A program made the position numbers and the translations under genes. From NCBI GenBank assembly GCA_947259365.1, contig CAMYMC010000035.1, positions 1-64,000 on the forward strand: 64,000 bases of DNA, read 5' to 3'. The DNA is from an uncultured Acidimicrobiaceae bacterium (GTDB lineage Bacteria > Actinomycetota > Acidimicrobiia > Spongiisociales > UBA5794). The notes beneath the pieces are model-generated. The model made no database searches. It had not been told where the DNA came from and saw only the letters and a program-made list of their open reading frames with translations. The number at the start of each line of letters is the position of its first letter. The stretch's first letter is position 1. Below, piece by piece: positions 47,229 to 55,449 of this stretch.

Positions 47229-47832
47229 GCCAGCGATCGCGCTCGTGGAGTTCGCCTCGATCGCCGCCGGCATCGCCGCCGGGGATGCCATGGTGAAGGC
47301 GGCTCCGCTCGAGTCGATCTACGCCGGAACCATCCACCCCGGCAAGTATCTCGTCCTCGTCAGCGGTGACACGGCCAGCGTGGAGGAGGCGCTCAGCACG
47401 GGACTCGGCGTGGGAGCCGGCGCGGTGGTCGACTCGGTGTTCCTTCCCGATGTGCACCCGGCGGTCGTCGCCGCCGTCGTCGTCGGCGACGAAGCGGCGC
47501 GGCTCGATGCCGAGGCCCTCGGTGTCGTCGAGACCGCCGCAGTCGCCTCGGTGCTCGACGCCGCCGACGCGGGAGTGAAGGCTGCCGACGTCACCGTGTC
47601 TGCCATCCGGCTCGCCGACGGGCTCGGCGGCAAGGGCTACGCGCTGTTCTCCGGTCCGGTCGCCGAGGTGGAGGCGGCGGTCGACGCCGCGGCGGTTCGG
47701 GCGGCGCCCGCTGACCGGCTCGTCCACCACATCGTGATCGCTCAGCTCCATCCCGAGATGGCGGCGAACCTGGGGTCCGATCTGCGGTTCATGGAGCGGG
47801 CCAGGCTCCGCCCGGTCGAGCGGGAGGGCTGA
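47221..47832 (+). CDS. BMC-T shell protein (tandem domain), copy 2
   Basis: The 203-residue protein has two standard-order BMC domains: ALVEFASIAAGIAAGDAMVK in the first and GVVETAAVASVLDAADAGVK in the second, each followed by a sheet and helix pair (VLVSGDTASVEEAL; LFSGPVAEVEAAVDAA). Trimers of this class make single-layer facets, sometimes with a metal site at the pore; no pore Cys is visible here. The TTG start overlaps the aldehyde dehydrogenase stop by 8 bases. Confidence 0.88.
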   Translation: MSEPAIALVEFASIAAGIAAGDAMVKAAPLESIYAGTIHPGKYLVLVSGDTASVEEALSTGLGVGAGAVVDSVFLPDVHPAVVAAVVVGDEAARLDAEALGVVETAAVASVLDAADAGVKAADVTVSAIRLADGLGGKGYALFSGPVAEVEAAVDAAAVRAAPADRLVHHIVIAQLHPEMAANLGSDLRFMERARLRPVEREG

Positions 47833-47833
47833 C

Positions 47834-48112
47834 GTGCAGCTGGGACGGGTCGTGGGAACGGTCGTCGCCACCGAGAAGGTCGAAGGCCTCGAGGGTGTCC
47901 GGTTCAAGCTCGTCCAGCCGCTCGACAGGAACAGGGAGCCGGTGGGCGAACCGCTCGTCGCCGCCGACGGTGTCGACATGGCCGGCGCCGGAGAGCTCGT
48001 CTACTTCGTGGCGGCGCGCGAGGCGGCCGAAGCGATGCCCGTGCGCTTCGTGCCGGTCGACCACGCCATCGTCGGCATCGTCGACCTCGTCCACGTCGAG
48101 GACGCGACATGA
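47834..48112 (+). CDS. BMC-P vertex protein (EutN/CcmL family), copy 2
   Basis: 92 residues, with the start LGRVVGTVVATEKVEGLEG, the conserved region VAADGVDMAGAGELVYFVAA and the end IVGIVDLVHVEDA. It lacks the SSARQ motif present in the other two copies, having REAAEAMP in its place. It starts at GTG one base after the BMC-T stop and overlaps the next copy by 4 bases. Confidence 0.88.
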   Translation: MQLGRVVGTVVATEKVEGLEGVRFKLVQPLDRNREPVGEPLVAADGVDMAGAGELVYFVAAREAAEAMPVRFVPVDHAIVGIVDLVHVEDAT

Positions 48113-48396
48113 AGGTCGGCCGGGTCGCGGGCACCGTCGTGTCGACGATCAGCAACGAGTTCTTCGACGGCAGACGGCTGCTCCTCTGCGACCTGCTCGA
48201 CGCCGCAGGCACCGCGTCCGGCTACACGATCGCCGTCGACGTCGTCGGCGCCGGGGCCGGGGAGACCGTGTTGATCCTCGACGAGGGCAACTCCGCCCGC
48301 CAGATCTTCGGCATCGACGTCGGTGCGGTACGCGCCGTCGTCGTCGGCATCGTCGACGAGATGGTGCTCGACGACGAGCAATGGGACGTGCCCTGA
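48109..48396 (+). CDS. BMC-P vertex protein (EutN/CcmL family), copy 3
   Basis: 95 residues: VGRVAGTVVSTISNEFFDG, IAVDVVGAGAGETVLILDEG, NSARQIFGIDVGAVRAVVVG and IVDEMVLDD. It is closer to copy 1 than to copy 2 by eye. It is the last gene of the BMC operon; its ATG overlaps copy 2 (ATGA). Confidence 0.92.
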   Translation: MKVGRVAGTVVSTISNEFFDGRRLLLCDLLDAAGTASGYTIAVDVVGAGAGETVLILDEGNSARQIFGIDVGAVRAVVVGIVDEMVLDDEQWDVP

Positions 48397-48403
48397 GCGG
48401 GGC

Positions 48404-48409
48404 TACGCT
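48404..48409 (+). promoter_or_regulatory. -10 box of lipoprotein promoter
   Basis: TACGCT with 8 bases to the ATG at 48418, just after the BMC operon stop. It separates the lipoprotein gene from the operon. Confidence 0.45.
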
Positions 48410-48417
48410 GCCGCCCG

Positions 48418-48873
48418 ATGCCGCCGGCCCCGCGCTCGCCCGTCTCGCGCCTCCTCGTGCCGTTCACCGGCCTCCTGCTGCTCGCCGCCTCCTGCGACTC
48501 GCCTCCGGCGCTCGAGCCGGAGGTCGTCGAGCGGGTCGAGGTGTGCGAGGACCTCGTGCCGATCGGCGCCGAGCTCGTGCGGCGCACGGCGGCGGCGGTG
48601 GAGGGCGCCCCGCTGGCGATGGTGACCGGTGAGATCCCGCCGACCGATGAGCTCGCCGCTCTCCGGGCGATCGGGCGCGAGATCGACCTTCGTGCCTCGC
48701 GTCTCACCTGCGACGCGCGTGCGCTGAACGCGGCGATCAACGAGGACACCTCCGAGCTCGAGAGCGACGACCCGGTGGCCCAGATGTACCTCGAGGTGGT
48801 GCGGGAGGGTGTGGTGGGGACGCTGCCGCCCCCGCCGCCGACCACGGCGTTCTCGACGTCGACGGGGGGCTGA
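48418..48873 (+). CDS. Hypothetical lipoprotein, 151 aa
   Basis: No family is recognised. It has a lipoprotein signal (LLVPFTGLLLLAASC, lipidated Cys near residue 26), a mostly helical charged body with two Cys (EVCEDLVP, LTCDARAL) that could form a disulfide, and a Pro/Thr-rich tail. It follows the BMC operon by 21 bases but has its own -10 box, so a link to the BMC is doubtful. Confidence 0.7.
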   Translation: MPPAPRSPVSRLLVPFTGLLLLAASCDSPPALEPEVVERVEVCEDLVPIGAELVRRTAAAVEGAPLAMVTGEIPPTDELAALRAIGREIDLRASRLTCDARALNAAINEDTSELESDDPVAQMYLEVVREGVVGTLPPPPPTTAFSTSTGG

Positions 48874-48922
48874 GGCACGTGGCGCCGCGACACGGCGACG
48901 ACGTCGTGCCGGCGTCCATACC

Positions 48923-49930
48923 TCAGTGGCCGCTCTCGGAGAAGTGCATCCAGTCGACGAGGGTGCGGAAGTCGCCGCCCCAACCCCATCCGATGTCCCG
49001 GAACGCCCGGGCAACGGGTCCCGCTTCGAAGATCATGCCGTCGCGGACGTCGGCTCGGTCGAGGTAGGCCGCGGCGAGCTCCGGCAGGACCCAGTCGCCT
49101 TTCTGATAGGGGTTGTGAAACGGGTTCACGTCGACGGCGAGGCCGAAGGCGTGGGCCGACCACGCCGTCGTGGAGCCGGTTGCCGGCCGGCACACGAAAC
49201 CCGTCGTGTTGTTGCCGTCACCGGTCGGCGGCTCGTCGATCTCATCTGCCCGCACCACCCGCATCTCCTCGACGGGAAAGCGGGCTTCGTGGATCCTGCC
49301 GAAGACCTCGACGATGTCGTCGGCGACCCGGGCGTGCACGATGAGCTCACCCGTGTGCGAGGCACCGTCGAAGCCCCAGAAGGTGACCGTCAGGTAGCGC
49401 AGCTGCTCGCGACCCACCGGGCATGCGGGACTCCAGGACGATCGTTCGAGTACGTCGTCAGGGACCGGCTGCACCGACGCGTCGAAGGCGTCGTCTGCGG
49501 GTGGTGGGAGCAGGTCCTCAGTGCGAAACCTGCGATCGACGAGCTCGGGCGGCGTCGCGTGACCGATGGCTCTGCCGTCCTCGTACACGTCGAGGACCCT
49601 CGTCCCGATCCAGCTCGGGGACTCGACGCCGGGCTGGGGCGGCATCGTCGTCGAGGAGGTGGCCGTCGTCGGAGGGGGCGGCCCGCTTGTCATGGCCGCG
49701 GGTGCCACCGCCGTGGTCGTCGTGGCCGCCGTCGAGCTCGTCGTGACCGGCGCCGGGGGAGCCGGGCTCGGGGGAGCGTCGGGAGCTGCGTCGGTCGACG
49801 GGCCGGCGCAGGCCGCGGCGACGAGGAGCGCCAGCGTCACACGCGACGCCGGCCCGATCCCTCGTCGCGGCTGTGTGTCGCTCTCCAAGGCGACCTCGAA
49901 TCCTCGTGACCCTGTGCGGACTACCGCCAT
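48923..49930 (-). CDS. M15-family D-Ala-D-Ala carboxypeptidase-like lipoprotein
   Basis: The protein is 335 residues if started at 49930. A signal ends in LALLVAAAC, followed by a Pro/Thr/Ala-rich linker. The peptidase region has the zinc-ligand motif SAHAFGLAVDVNPF, and DWMHFSESGH at the very end, as in M15C enzymes that trim peptidoglycan peptides. The open frame continues to an ATG at 49999; no -10 box or strong ribosome site decides between them. It is convergent with the lipoprotein before it. Confidence 0.82.
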   Translation of the reverse strand: MAVVRTGSRGFEVALESDTQPRRGIGPASRVTLALLVAAACAGPSTDAAPDAPPSPAPPAPVTTSSTAATTTTAVAPAAMTSGPPPPTTATSSTTMPPQPGVESPSWIGTRVLDVYEDGRAIGHATPPELVDRRFRTEDLLPPPADDAFDASVQPVPDDVLERSSWSPACPVGREQLRYLTVTFWGFDGASHTGELIVHARVADDIVEVFGRIHEARFPVEEMRVVRADEIDEPPTGDGNNTTGFVCRPATGSTTAWSAHAFGLAVDVNPFHNPYQKGDWVLPELAAAYLDRADVRDGMIFEAGPVARAFRDIGWGWGGDFRTLVDWMHFSESGH

Positions 49931-50028
49931 GGTGCCAGACCGCCCCGGCTGTGCTGCGTTCGGCTCGGGTGATGGATCGGCGCTTGCGGTGCGACGCATC
50001 CGTGCTGCGGGCTTCGGGTCGAACGACG

Positions 50029-50034
50029 TAGGGT
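50029..50034 (+). promoter_or_regulatory. -10 box of leaderless cupin gene
   Basis: TAGGGT with 6 bases to the GTG at 50041. Confidence 0.5.
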
Positions 50035-50040
50035 GGGGCG

Positions 50041-50370
50041 GTGAGCGAAGGGCTGGCAGCCACGGTCTTCCGGGATGTCGCCGCCGAGGTGGAGATCCCG
50101 CCGGAGGGGACGCTGAGCCGCGTGCTCTACAAGGACGACCGGATCCGTGTTGTCGTCTTCGCGTTCGATGCCGGCCAGGAGCTCACCGCGCACACTGCTC
50201 CGGTCGCCGCCGTGATCGAGGTGGTCTCGGGTCGGCTCCGGCTCAGCCTCGGCGACGAGTCCCACGAAGCGGCGCCCGGGTCCTGGGTGCACATGGAGCC
50301 CGATCTCACCCACTCGGTGCGGGCACTGGAGCCGTCGGTGATGCTCCTCACGATGTTGCGAGGCGGCTGA
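50041..50370 (+). CDS. Cupin-domain protein
   Basis: The 109-residue protein is a single cupin barrel. Motif 1 is degenerate (AFDAGQELTAHTAPVAAVIEV, with one clear His); motif 2 is AAPGSWVHMEPDLTHSV with two His. It may bind a metal, but catalysis is uncertain. The genes on either side give no clue to function. Confidence 0.8.
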   Translation: MSEGLAATVFRDVAAEVEIPPEGTLSRVLYKDDRIRVVVFAFDAGQELTAHTAPVAAVIEVVSGRLRLSLGDESHEAAPGSWVHMEPDLTHSVRALEPSVMLLTMLRGG

Positions 50371-50388
50371 GGACCGGGCCGGGTTCGC

Positions 50389-51084
50389 TCACCATCGGCT
50401 CAGCTCCGAAGCCGCACCGGCGTCGACGAGCCAGGTGACGTGTGAGGCACCGGCGGCCACGAGCTGCGCCGGCAGGGGCTCTCCGCCCTCGAGGATCCGC
50501 GTCAGCACGCCGGCCTTGGCCTCGCCGGTGACGAGGAACACGAGCTCCCGGGCGGAGTGGAGGAGCGGCATCGTGGCGGTGAGCCGCCACGCGCGCTTCG
50601 CCGCGACGAAGCCTGCAGCGTAGGAGCGATCGGAGACCTCGAGCATCGGGTCCGACGGAAAGAGCGAGGCCGTGTGGCCGTCGTCTCCCATGCCGAGGAG
50701 CACGAGGTCCGGTGCGCGCAGGCCGTCTCGCTCGGCCCAGGCCTGGGCGAGGCCGGCGGCGTAGGCGGCCGCGGCGCGCTCGGGGTCGCCGATGGCGTGG
50801 TCGGGGGCGAGCAGCGTGGCGCCGACGGCATCGACGAACGTCTCCCGGGCCATCCGTGCGTTGCTCTCCGGCGAGTCCGGTGGAACCCAGCGCTCGTCCC
50901 CGAGCCACAACGTCACGCCGTGCCAATCGATCGGTGCGTCGACGAGCAGTCGGTAGGTCGCAGCCGGTGTCCCACCGCCGGCGAGGCCGAGCGTCACCGG
51001 TCGCGGCGCCGAGAGCGCCGCCGCGATCCGCTCCGCAGCGGCGACGGCGACGGCATCCGGGTCGGCGCGGACGATGATCTCCAC
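50389..51084 (-). CDS. pgl: 6-phosphogluconolactonase
   Basis: Hydrolyses 6-phosphogluconolactone in the oxidative pentose phosphate pathway. The 231-residue protein has VTLGLAGGGTPAATYRLL near residue 35, LWLGDERWVPPDSPESN around 62, and LVLLGMGDDGHTASLFP near 120, which holds the active-site region. The start is GTG 51084, set by TACACT 7 bases upstream; the frame continues open to 51264 but overlaps the divergent gene. No zwf or tkt lies nearby. Confidence 0.92.
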   Translation of the reverse strand: MEIIVRADPDAVAVAAAERIAAALSAPRPVTLGLAGGGTPAATYRLLVDAPIDWHGVTLWLGDERWVPPDSPESNARMARETFVDAVGATLLAPDHAIGDPERAAAAYAAGLAQAWAERDGLRAPDLVLLGMGDDGHTASLFPSDPMLEVSDRSYAAGFVAAKRAWRLTATMPLLHSARELVFLVTGEAKAGVLTRILEGGEPLPAQLVAAGASHVTWLVDAGAASELSRW

Positions 51085-51091
51085 CCCGGCG

Positions 51092-51117
51092 AGTGTACGG
51101 GCCCTGCGTGGCACACT
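51092..51117. promoter_or_regulatory. Back-to-back leaderless promoters of pgl and the TEX30-like gene
   Basis: Reverse-strand TACACT at 51092-51097 (7 bases to the pgl GTG) and forward CACACT at 51112-51117 (6 bases to the ATG at 51124) lie only 14 bases apart. The two start codons are 39 bases apart, so binding of polymerase at one should exclude the other. Confidence 0.5.
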
Positions 51118-51123
51118 GGCGGG

Positions 51124-51801
51124 ATGCCGCAGCCTGCCGCCACCCGGCGCCTTCGCATTCGCTGGCGGGGTGCCGACACGATCACCGGTCTTCTCGGCGT
51201 CCCGGCCGGCGCCGGCTCGTGCGGCGTGCTGCTCGCTCCGGGCGCCGGAGCGGGCCAGCGCCACCCCTTCCTCGAGTCGATCCGGAGAGGTCTCGTCGCC
51301 GGCGGGGTGATGACCCTCTCCTTCGACTACCCCTACATGGAGGCGGGGAGGCGCTCACCGGACCGTCACGGTGTGCTCGTCGCCGCGCACCGCGCCGCCG
51401 CCGAGCGCCTGGCGGGCTACGTCGACGGGGTGGTCGTCGCCGGCAAGTCGATGGGCGGGCGCATCGGCTCGCATCTCGCCGGCGATGAGTCGTGGCCCGC
51501 AGTCGGGCTCGTGTACTACGGGTACCCCCTCGTGCCCCTCGGCAAGGGCACTCCTCGCCCCGTCGATCATCTCGGGCGGATCAGCGCGCCCCAGCTGTTC
51601 TTTTCCGGCACGAGGGACCGGCTCAGCCCGCCTTCGCTCCTGGCGAACATCGTCGCCGGGCTCGGCGGTGCGGAGCTCGTCACGATCGAGGATGCCGATC
51701 ACTCGTTCCGGGTCACGAAACGGTCCGGCATCGACCCCGAGGCGGTGATGGGAACGCTGGTCGAGAGGACACTCGCTTGGGTGCGGGGCGGGGGATCCTG
51801 A
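51124..51801 (+). CDS. Alpha/beta hydrolase (TEX30/KANL3-like)
   Basis: The 225-residue protein has VLLAPGAGAGQRHPFLES near residue 35, the nucleophile elbow VAGKSMGGRIGSHLA near 115, the acid region FFSGTRDRLSP and the catalytic His in DADHSFRV near the end. This matches the small KANL3/TEX30 clade of uncertain substrate. The start is set by the CACACT box; the longer open frame is antisense to pgl. Confidence 0.85.
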   Translation: MPQPAATRRLRIRWRGADTITGLLGVPAGAGSCGVLLAPGAGAGQRHPFLESIRRGLVAGGVMTLSFDYPYMEAGRRSPDRHGVLVAAHRAAAERLAGYVDGVVVAGKSMGGRIGSHLAGDESWPAVGLVYYGYPLVPLGKGTPRPVDHLGRISAPQLFFSGTRDRLSPPSLLANIVAGLGGAELVTIEDADHSFRVTKRSGIDPEAVMGTLVERTLAWVRGGGS

Positions 51802-51820
51802 GGCCGGGTGCCGGCGAGGC

Positions 51821-52705
51821 TCACTGCGCCGGGGGCAGGTAGCGCGCCTTCGTGACCTTGCCCTTGCGGGTCTCGAGCACCCATATCGAGCCCATCCGCC
51901 ACTTGAGCGGGCCGTCGATGGGTACGCCTTTGCGGACGAGGCGGCCGATGACCTCCTCGACGACCTCGCGGTGGGTGCTCATCGCCGCGGTTGTCCCGCG
52001 CAGGGCCGAGACGAGGCCGAAGAACGGCTTCGTGGTCGCGTTGCCCTCGACCAGGGCGGGGTGGCGCTCGATCTCGAGGTCGATCAACTCGGACAGCGGA
52101 GCGATCGTCTCGATGCAGCGGGTCGTCTTCGAGGAGAGGAGCCGCGTCAGCGGCATCGACGCCAGGGCATCGGTGAGCGCCGCCGCCTGCAGCCTGCCGC
52201 GCTTGGAGAGCGGTCGCTTGCGGTCCGGTCCTTTCCACTGCCTCGCATCCCCGGCTCTGGCGTGCCGTACGAGGTAGATGCGCCCGGAGTTCGGCCGTTT
52301 CACGAGCTGCACTCCGCGGTCGAAGACGGCCCGGTCTCTGGGGTAGCTGAGGCGGGACCTCGCCTTGCGCGGTCGCAGCCACGCGACCTCGTCGACTTCG
52401 CCGTTCGGCTCGAATGATCCCGAGATCGCCTCCATCACCCAGTACCGCACCCGCTTCATGTTCCCGGCCGACGTCTCGTAGGCGACGGTGCCGATCTGCT
52501 CCTTGAGCTTGGCGACCCGGCCCGTCTCCTCCTCCACCTCTCGAAGAGCGCACTGCTCGTACGATTCACCTGCGTCCAGCTTTCCCTTCGGCAAGGACCA
52601 GTCGTCGTAGCGGGGGCGGTGGATGACGAGGTACTCGGGCGCCCGGTCCTTGCGCCTGCGGAAGACGATGCCCCCGGCCGCAGCAATTGGCTGCCGTGCG
52701 GTCAT
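51821..52705 (-). CDS. Nudix hydrolase fused to SixA-type histidine phosphatase (MutT1-like)
   Basis: The 294-residue protein has a Nudix domain first (GGIVFRRRKDRAPEYLVIHR, Nudix box starting GKLDAGESYEQCALREVEEE with the REVEEETG core), then a histidine-phosphatase domain from about residue 140 (IYLVRHARAGDARQW, RHG-like motif). The layout equals mycobacterial MutT1, which degrades 8-oxo-dGTP and diadenosine polyphosphates. As in Mycobacterium it adjoins ppk1; here its ATG overlaps the ppk1 stop (ATGA). Confidence 0.92.
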   Translation of the reverse strand: MTARQPIAAAGGIVFRRRKDRAPEYLVIHRPRYDDWSLPKGKLDAGESYEQCALREVEEETGRVAKLKEQIGTVAYETSAGNMKRVRYWVMEAISGSFEPNGEVDEVAWLRPRKARSRLSYPRDRAVFDRGVQLVKRPNSGRIYLVRHARAGDARQWKGPDRKRPLSKRGRLQAAALTDALASMPLTRLLSSKTTRCIETIAPLSELIDLEIERHPALVEGNATTKPFFGLVSALRGTTAAMSTHREVVEEVIGRLVRKGVPIDGPLKWRMGSIWVLETRKGKVTKARYLPPAQ

Positions 52706-54792
52706 ATGAGCGGGACGTCGAGGGCGCTGCGGCCGCGTTCCACGGCGAGCTCCTGGAGCCGGACGTGAGCGTTGACGCCCTCGACGGTCGGGCATTTCCT
52801 CCAGGACCCGTCGGGCTCGAGCTCCCAGGCGAGCTCGTCGTCGGCGAGGAGCACATCGAGGATCTCCTCGACTCGCTCCTGGAGCCGCTCGTCGCGCACC
52901 GGGGCCAGCGTCTCCACTCGACCGCTGAGGTTCCGCTGCATCATGTCCGCCGACCCGATGTAGTACTCGGCGCCGTCGCCTGGTGTTCCGAAGCGGTAGA
53001 TCCTCGAGTGCTCGAGGAAACGGCCCACGATGGAGCGAACGGTGATCGTCTCCGACAGACCGGCAACACCGGCACGGAGACTGCACTGCCCCCGCACGAT
53101 GAGCCTGACCGGGCAGCCCCGGCGCGACGCCTCGTACAACTCGTCGATGACGTCGGGGTCGACGAGGTGGTTGATCTTCATGAGGATGTCACCCTCGGGG
53201 CCCCGCTCGGCCTCCCGCCTGATGAACTCCACGATCCGGGTTCGCAGCGTCTCGGGAGCGATGAGAAGCCGCCGGTACGACTCGTTCGTTGCGTATCCGG
53301 TGAGCCGGTTGAAGACCTCGGAGAGGTCGGCCCCCATCTTGGCCGCGGACGTGAACAGACCGAGGTCCTCGTACAGCTTCGCCGTGTTCGGGTTGTAGTT
53401 GCCGGTGCCGATGTGGCAGTACCGGCGCAGGCCGTTGGCTTCGCGGCGGACGACGAGGAGGATCTTCGAGTGCGTCTTGAGACCGGCCACCCCGTACACG
53501 ACGTGAGCGCCGGCGCTCTCCAGCATCTTCGACCACTCGATGTTCGCCGCCTCGTCGAACCTCGCCTTCAGCTCGACGAGCACGACCACCTGCTTGCCGG
53601 CCTCGGCGGCGGCGATGAGGGATTCGACGACCGGCCGCTCCCCGCCGAGCGCGGGGTCCTCGGACACGGACGTGCGGTACAGCGTCTGTTTGATGGCGAG
53701 CACGTTCGGATCGGCCGCCGCCTGGGCGAGGAAGGCTCCGGTCGACGTCGAGAAGGACTCGTACGGGTGATGGACGAGGATGTCGGCGGCCCGGATCTCT
53801 GCGAACAGGTCGACCTCGCTGCCGCCTTCGCTGAGTCGCGCCTGGGTGACCGGCGACCACTGCTCGTACTTGTGCTCCGGCCGCTCGAGGGCGTAGATCG
53901 AGAAGAGACCGGCGAGATCGAGCGGGGCGCTGCGCCGGTACACGAGCGACTCGTCGAGGTCCAACTCGCGGATGAGGAGCCGCTCCACCTTGCCGCTCGT
54001 CGCCGCCTCGATCTCGAGGCGCACCGCCGCGGCGGATCGTTTGCGGAACTGGAGCACGCTCTCGATGGCCTCGAGGAGATCCTGAGCCTCCTCCTCCTCG
54101 ACGGCGTAGTCGGCGTTGCGGGTGACCCTGAAGAAGAAGTGGCCGACCACCTCCTGGCCGCCGAAGAGCCGGACGAGGTTGCTCGCCACCACCTGCTCGA
54201 GGGGGACGAATCGCTCGCCGTCGTCGAGGACGACGAACCGGGGAAGGATCGGGGGGATCTTCACCCGGGCGAACTGGAGGCTCTCCCGATCCGGGCCTCG
54301 CAGCAGGACCGCGAGGTTGAGAGAGAGGTTCGAGATGTAAGGGAACGGGTGGGAGGGGTCGACGGCGAGGGGGGTGAGCACGGGGAAGATCTGATCCTCG
54401 AAGTCCTCGCGGAGCCGGTCCTTGTCGACCTCGGTGAGATCGTCCCAGTCGGTGAGCCGGATGTTCTCTTTCTCCAGTGCCGGCACGAGCTGGTCGAGGA
54501 ACAGCGAATCGATGCCCTCGGTGAGCCCACGCACCTTCCCCTCGATCCGCTGCAGCTGCTCGCGGGGGGTGAGACCGTCCGGTGACAGCGGGGTCACGCC
54601 GCTCTCGATCTGGTTGAGGAGCCCGGCGATGCGCACCTGGAAGAACTCGTCGATGTTCTGGCTGACGATCGCGAGGAACTTGATCCGCTCCAGGAGCGCC
54701 ATGTCGGCGTCGGCGGCGAGCGCGAGCACCCGTTCCTGGAAGTCCAGGAGCGACAGCTCACGGTTCAAGAAGCGCTCGGAGCGTTGGATCAT
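52702..54792 (-). CDS. ppk1: Polyphosphate kinase 1
   Basis: Transfers the terminal phosphate of ATP to polyphosphate, reversibly. The roughly 696-residue protein has the family start RFLNRELSLLDFQERVLALA, the head domain, and the catalytic parts ELKARFDEAANIEWSKMLE and AGLKTHSKILLVVRR; the autophosphorylated His lies in the latter (KTHSK). HIGTGNYNPNTAKLYEDLGL follows. In-frame ATGs exist at 54825 and 54816, but TACGAT at 54815-54820 overlaps them, so 54792 is preferred; certainty on the start is moderate. Confidence 0.92.
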   Translation of the reverse strand: MIQRSERFLNRELSLLDFQERVLALAADADMALLERIKFLAIVSQNIDEFFQVRIAGLLNQIESGVTPLSPDGLTPREQLQRIEGKVRGLTEGIDSLFLDQLVPALEKENIRLTDWDDLTEVDKDRLREDFEDQIFPVLTPLAVDPSHPFPYISNLSLNLAVLLRGPDRESLQFARVKIPPILPRFVVLDDGERFVPLEQVVASNLVRLFGGQEVVGHFFFRVTRNADYAVEEEEAQDLLEAIESVLQFRKRSAAAVRLEIEAATSGKVERLLIRELDLDESLVYRRSAPLDLAGLFSIYALERPEHKYEQWSPVTQARLSEGGSEVDLFAEIRAADILVHHPYESFSTSTGAFLAQAAADPNVLAIKQTLYRTSVSEDPALGGERPVVESLIAAAEAGKQVVVLVELKARFDEAANIEWSKMLESAGAHVVYGVAGLKTHSKILLVVRREANGLRRYCHIGTGNYNPNTAKLYEDLGLFTSAAKMGADLSEVFNRLTGYATNESYRRLLIAPETLRTRIVEFIRREAERGPEGDILMKINHLVDPDVIDELYEASRRGCPVRLIVRGQCSLRAGVAGLSETITVRSIVGRFLEHSRIYRFGTPGDGAEYYIGSADMMQRNLSGRVETLAPVRDERLQERVEEILDVLLADDELAWELEPDGSWRKCPTVEGVNAHVRLQELAVERGRSALDVPLI

Positions 54793-54904
54793 TGCGGCCG
54801 GTTCGCGATTTCTCATCGTAATCATCGGCCGCCGGTGCCGGCACCCCGAGGGTTTCGGCGGGAGGCCGACGCCGCCTCCGGCGAGGCCGATCTCTTCGGG
54901 AGGC

Positions 54905-55354
54905 TCAGCTGCGTTCCCGCTCCAGCGCCTTCACCTTCTCGAGCCGCCGCACGTGCCGTGCCGCACCGGTGAAGCTCGCGGAGACGAACGCATCGGCGAT
55001 CTCGAGGGCGAGGGCGGGCCCGGTGACCCGGGCCGCGAGCGCCATGACGTTGGCGTCGTCGTGCTCGACCGCCTGGTGGGCGGTGTACGTGTCCCCCGCC
55101 TGGGCGCACCTGATCCCGTCGAGCTTGTTCGCGGCGATTGCGGCACCCGCACCGGATCCGCACACGACGATGCCGCGCTCGGCGCGGCCCGATACCACTG
55201 CTCTCGCCACGGCCGCGGCGTAGTCGGGATAGTCGACGGGCTCGGGGCCGTCGGTGCCGAGGTCGATGACGGAGTGGCCGTTGCCGAGCAACGCTTCCCG
55301 GACCGTCTCCTTGAGCTCGAATCCGGCATGATCGGCGCCGATGGCGATGCGCAC
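54905..55354 (-). CDS. rpiB: Ribose-5-phosphate isomerase B (canonical type)
   Basis: Interconverts ribose-5-phosphate and ribulose-5-phosphate. The 149-residue protein keeps the catalytic Cys in VVCGSGAGAAIAANK and the family start IAIGADHAGFELKE, plus HDDANVMALAARV. It has no N-terminal extension, so it is the cytosolic housekeeping enzyme, in contrast to the BMC copy at 43017. GTG 55354 has GGGAG 5 bases upstream; GTG 55360 is the alternative. TAGCCT on the reverse strand at 55382-55387 is the likely -10. Confidence 0.9.
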   Translation of the reverse strand: MRIAIGADHAGFELKETVREALLGNGHSVIDLGTDGPEPVDYPDYAAAVARAVVSGRAERGIVVCGSGAGAAIAANKLDGIRCAQAGDTYTAHQAVEHDDANVMALAARVTGPALALEIADAFVSASFTGAARHVRRLEKVKALERERS

Positions 55355-55437
55355 TCGCACTCCCGTGTCGGTGAGGAGGCAAGGCTAGTGACGGTCGGGC
55401 CGCCGACCGGAACGCCAAACTCCAGCCGCGGCGGCGA

Positions 55438-55443
55438 TACTCT
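55438..55443 (+). promoter_or_regulatory. -10 box of leaderless lipoprotein gene
   Basis: TACTCT with 6 bases to the ATG at 55450. Confidence 0.5.
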
Positions 55444-55449
55444 GGCCGG

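Noticed and set aside
48418..48873. Lipoprotein as the tenth gene of the BMC operon
   Set aside because: A -10 box sits between it and the last BMC-P gene, and it is an exported protein with no known BMC counterpart.
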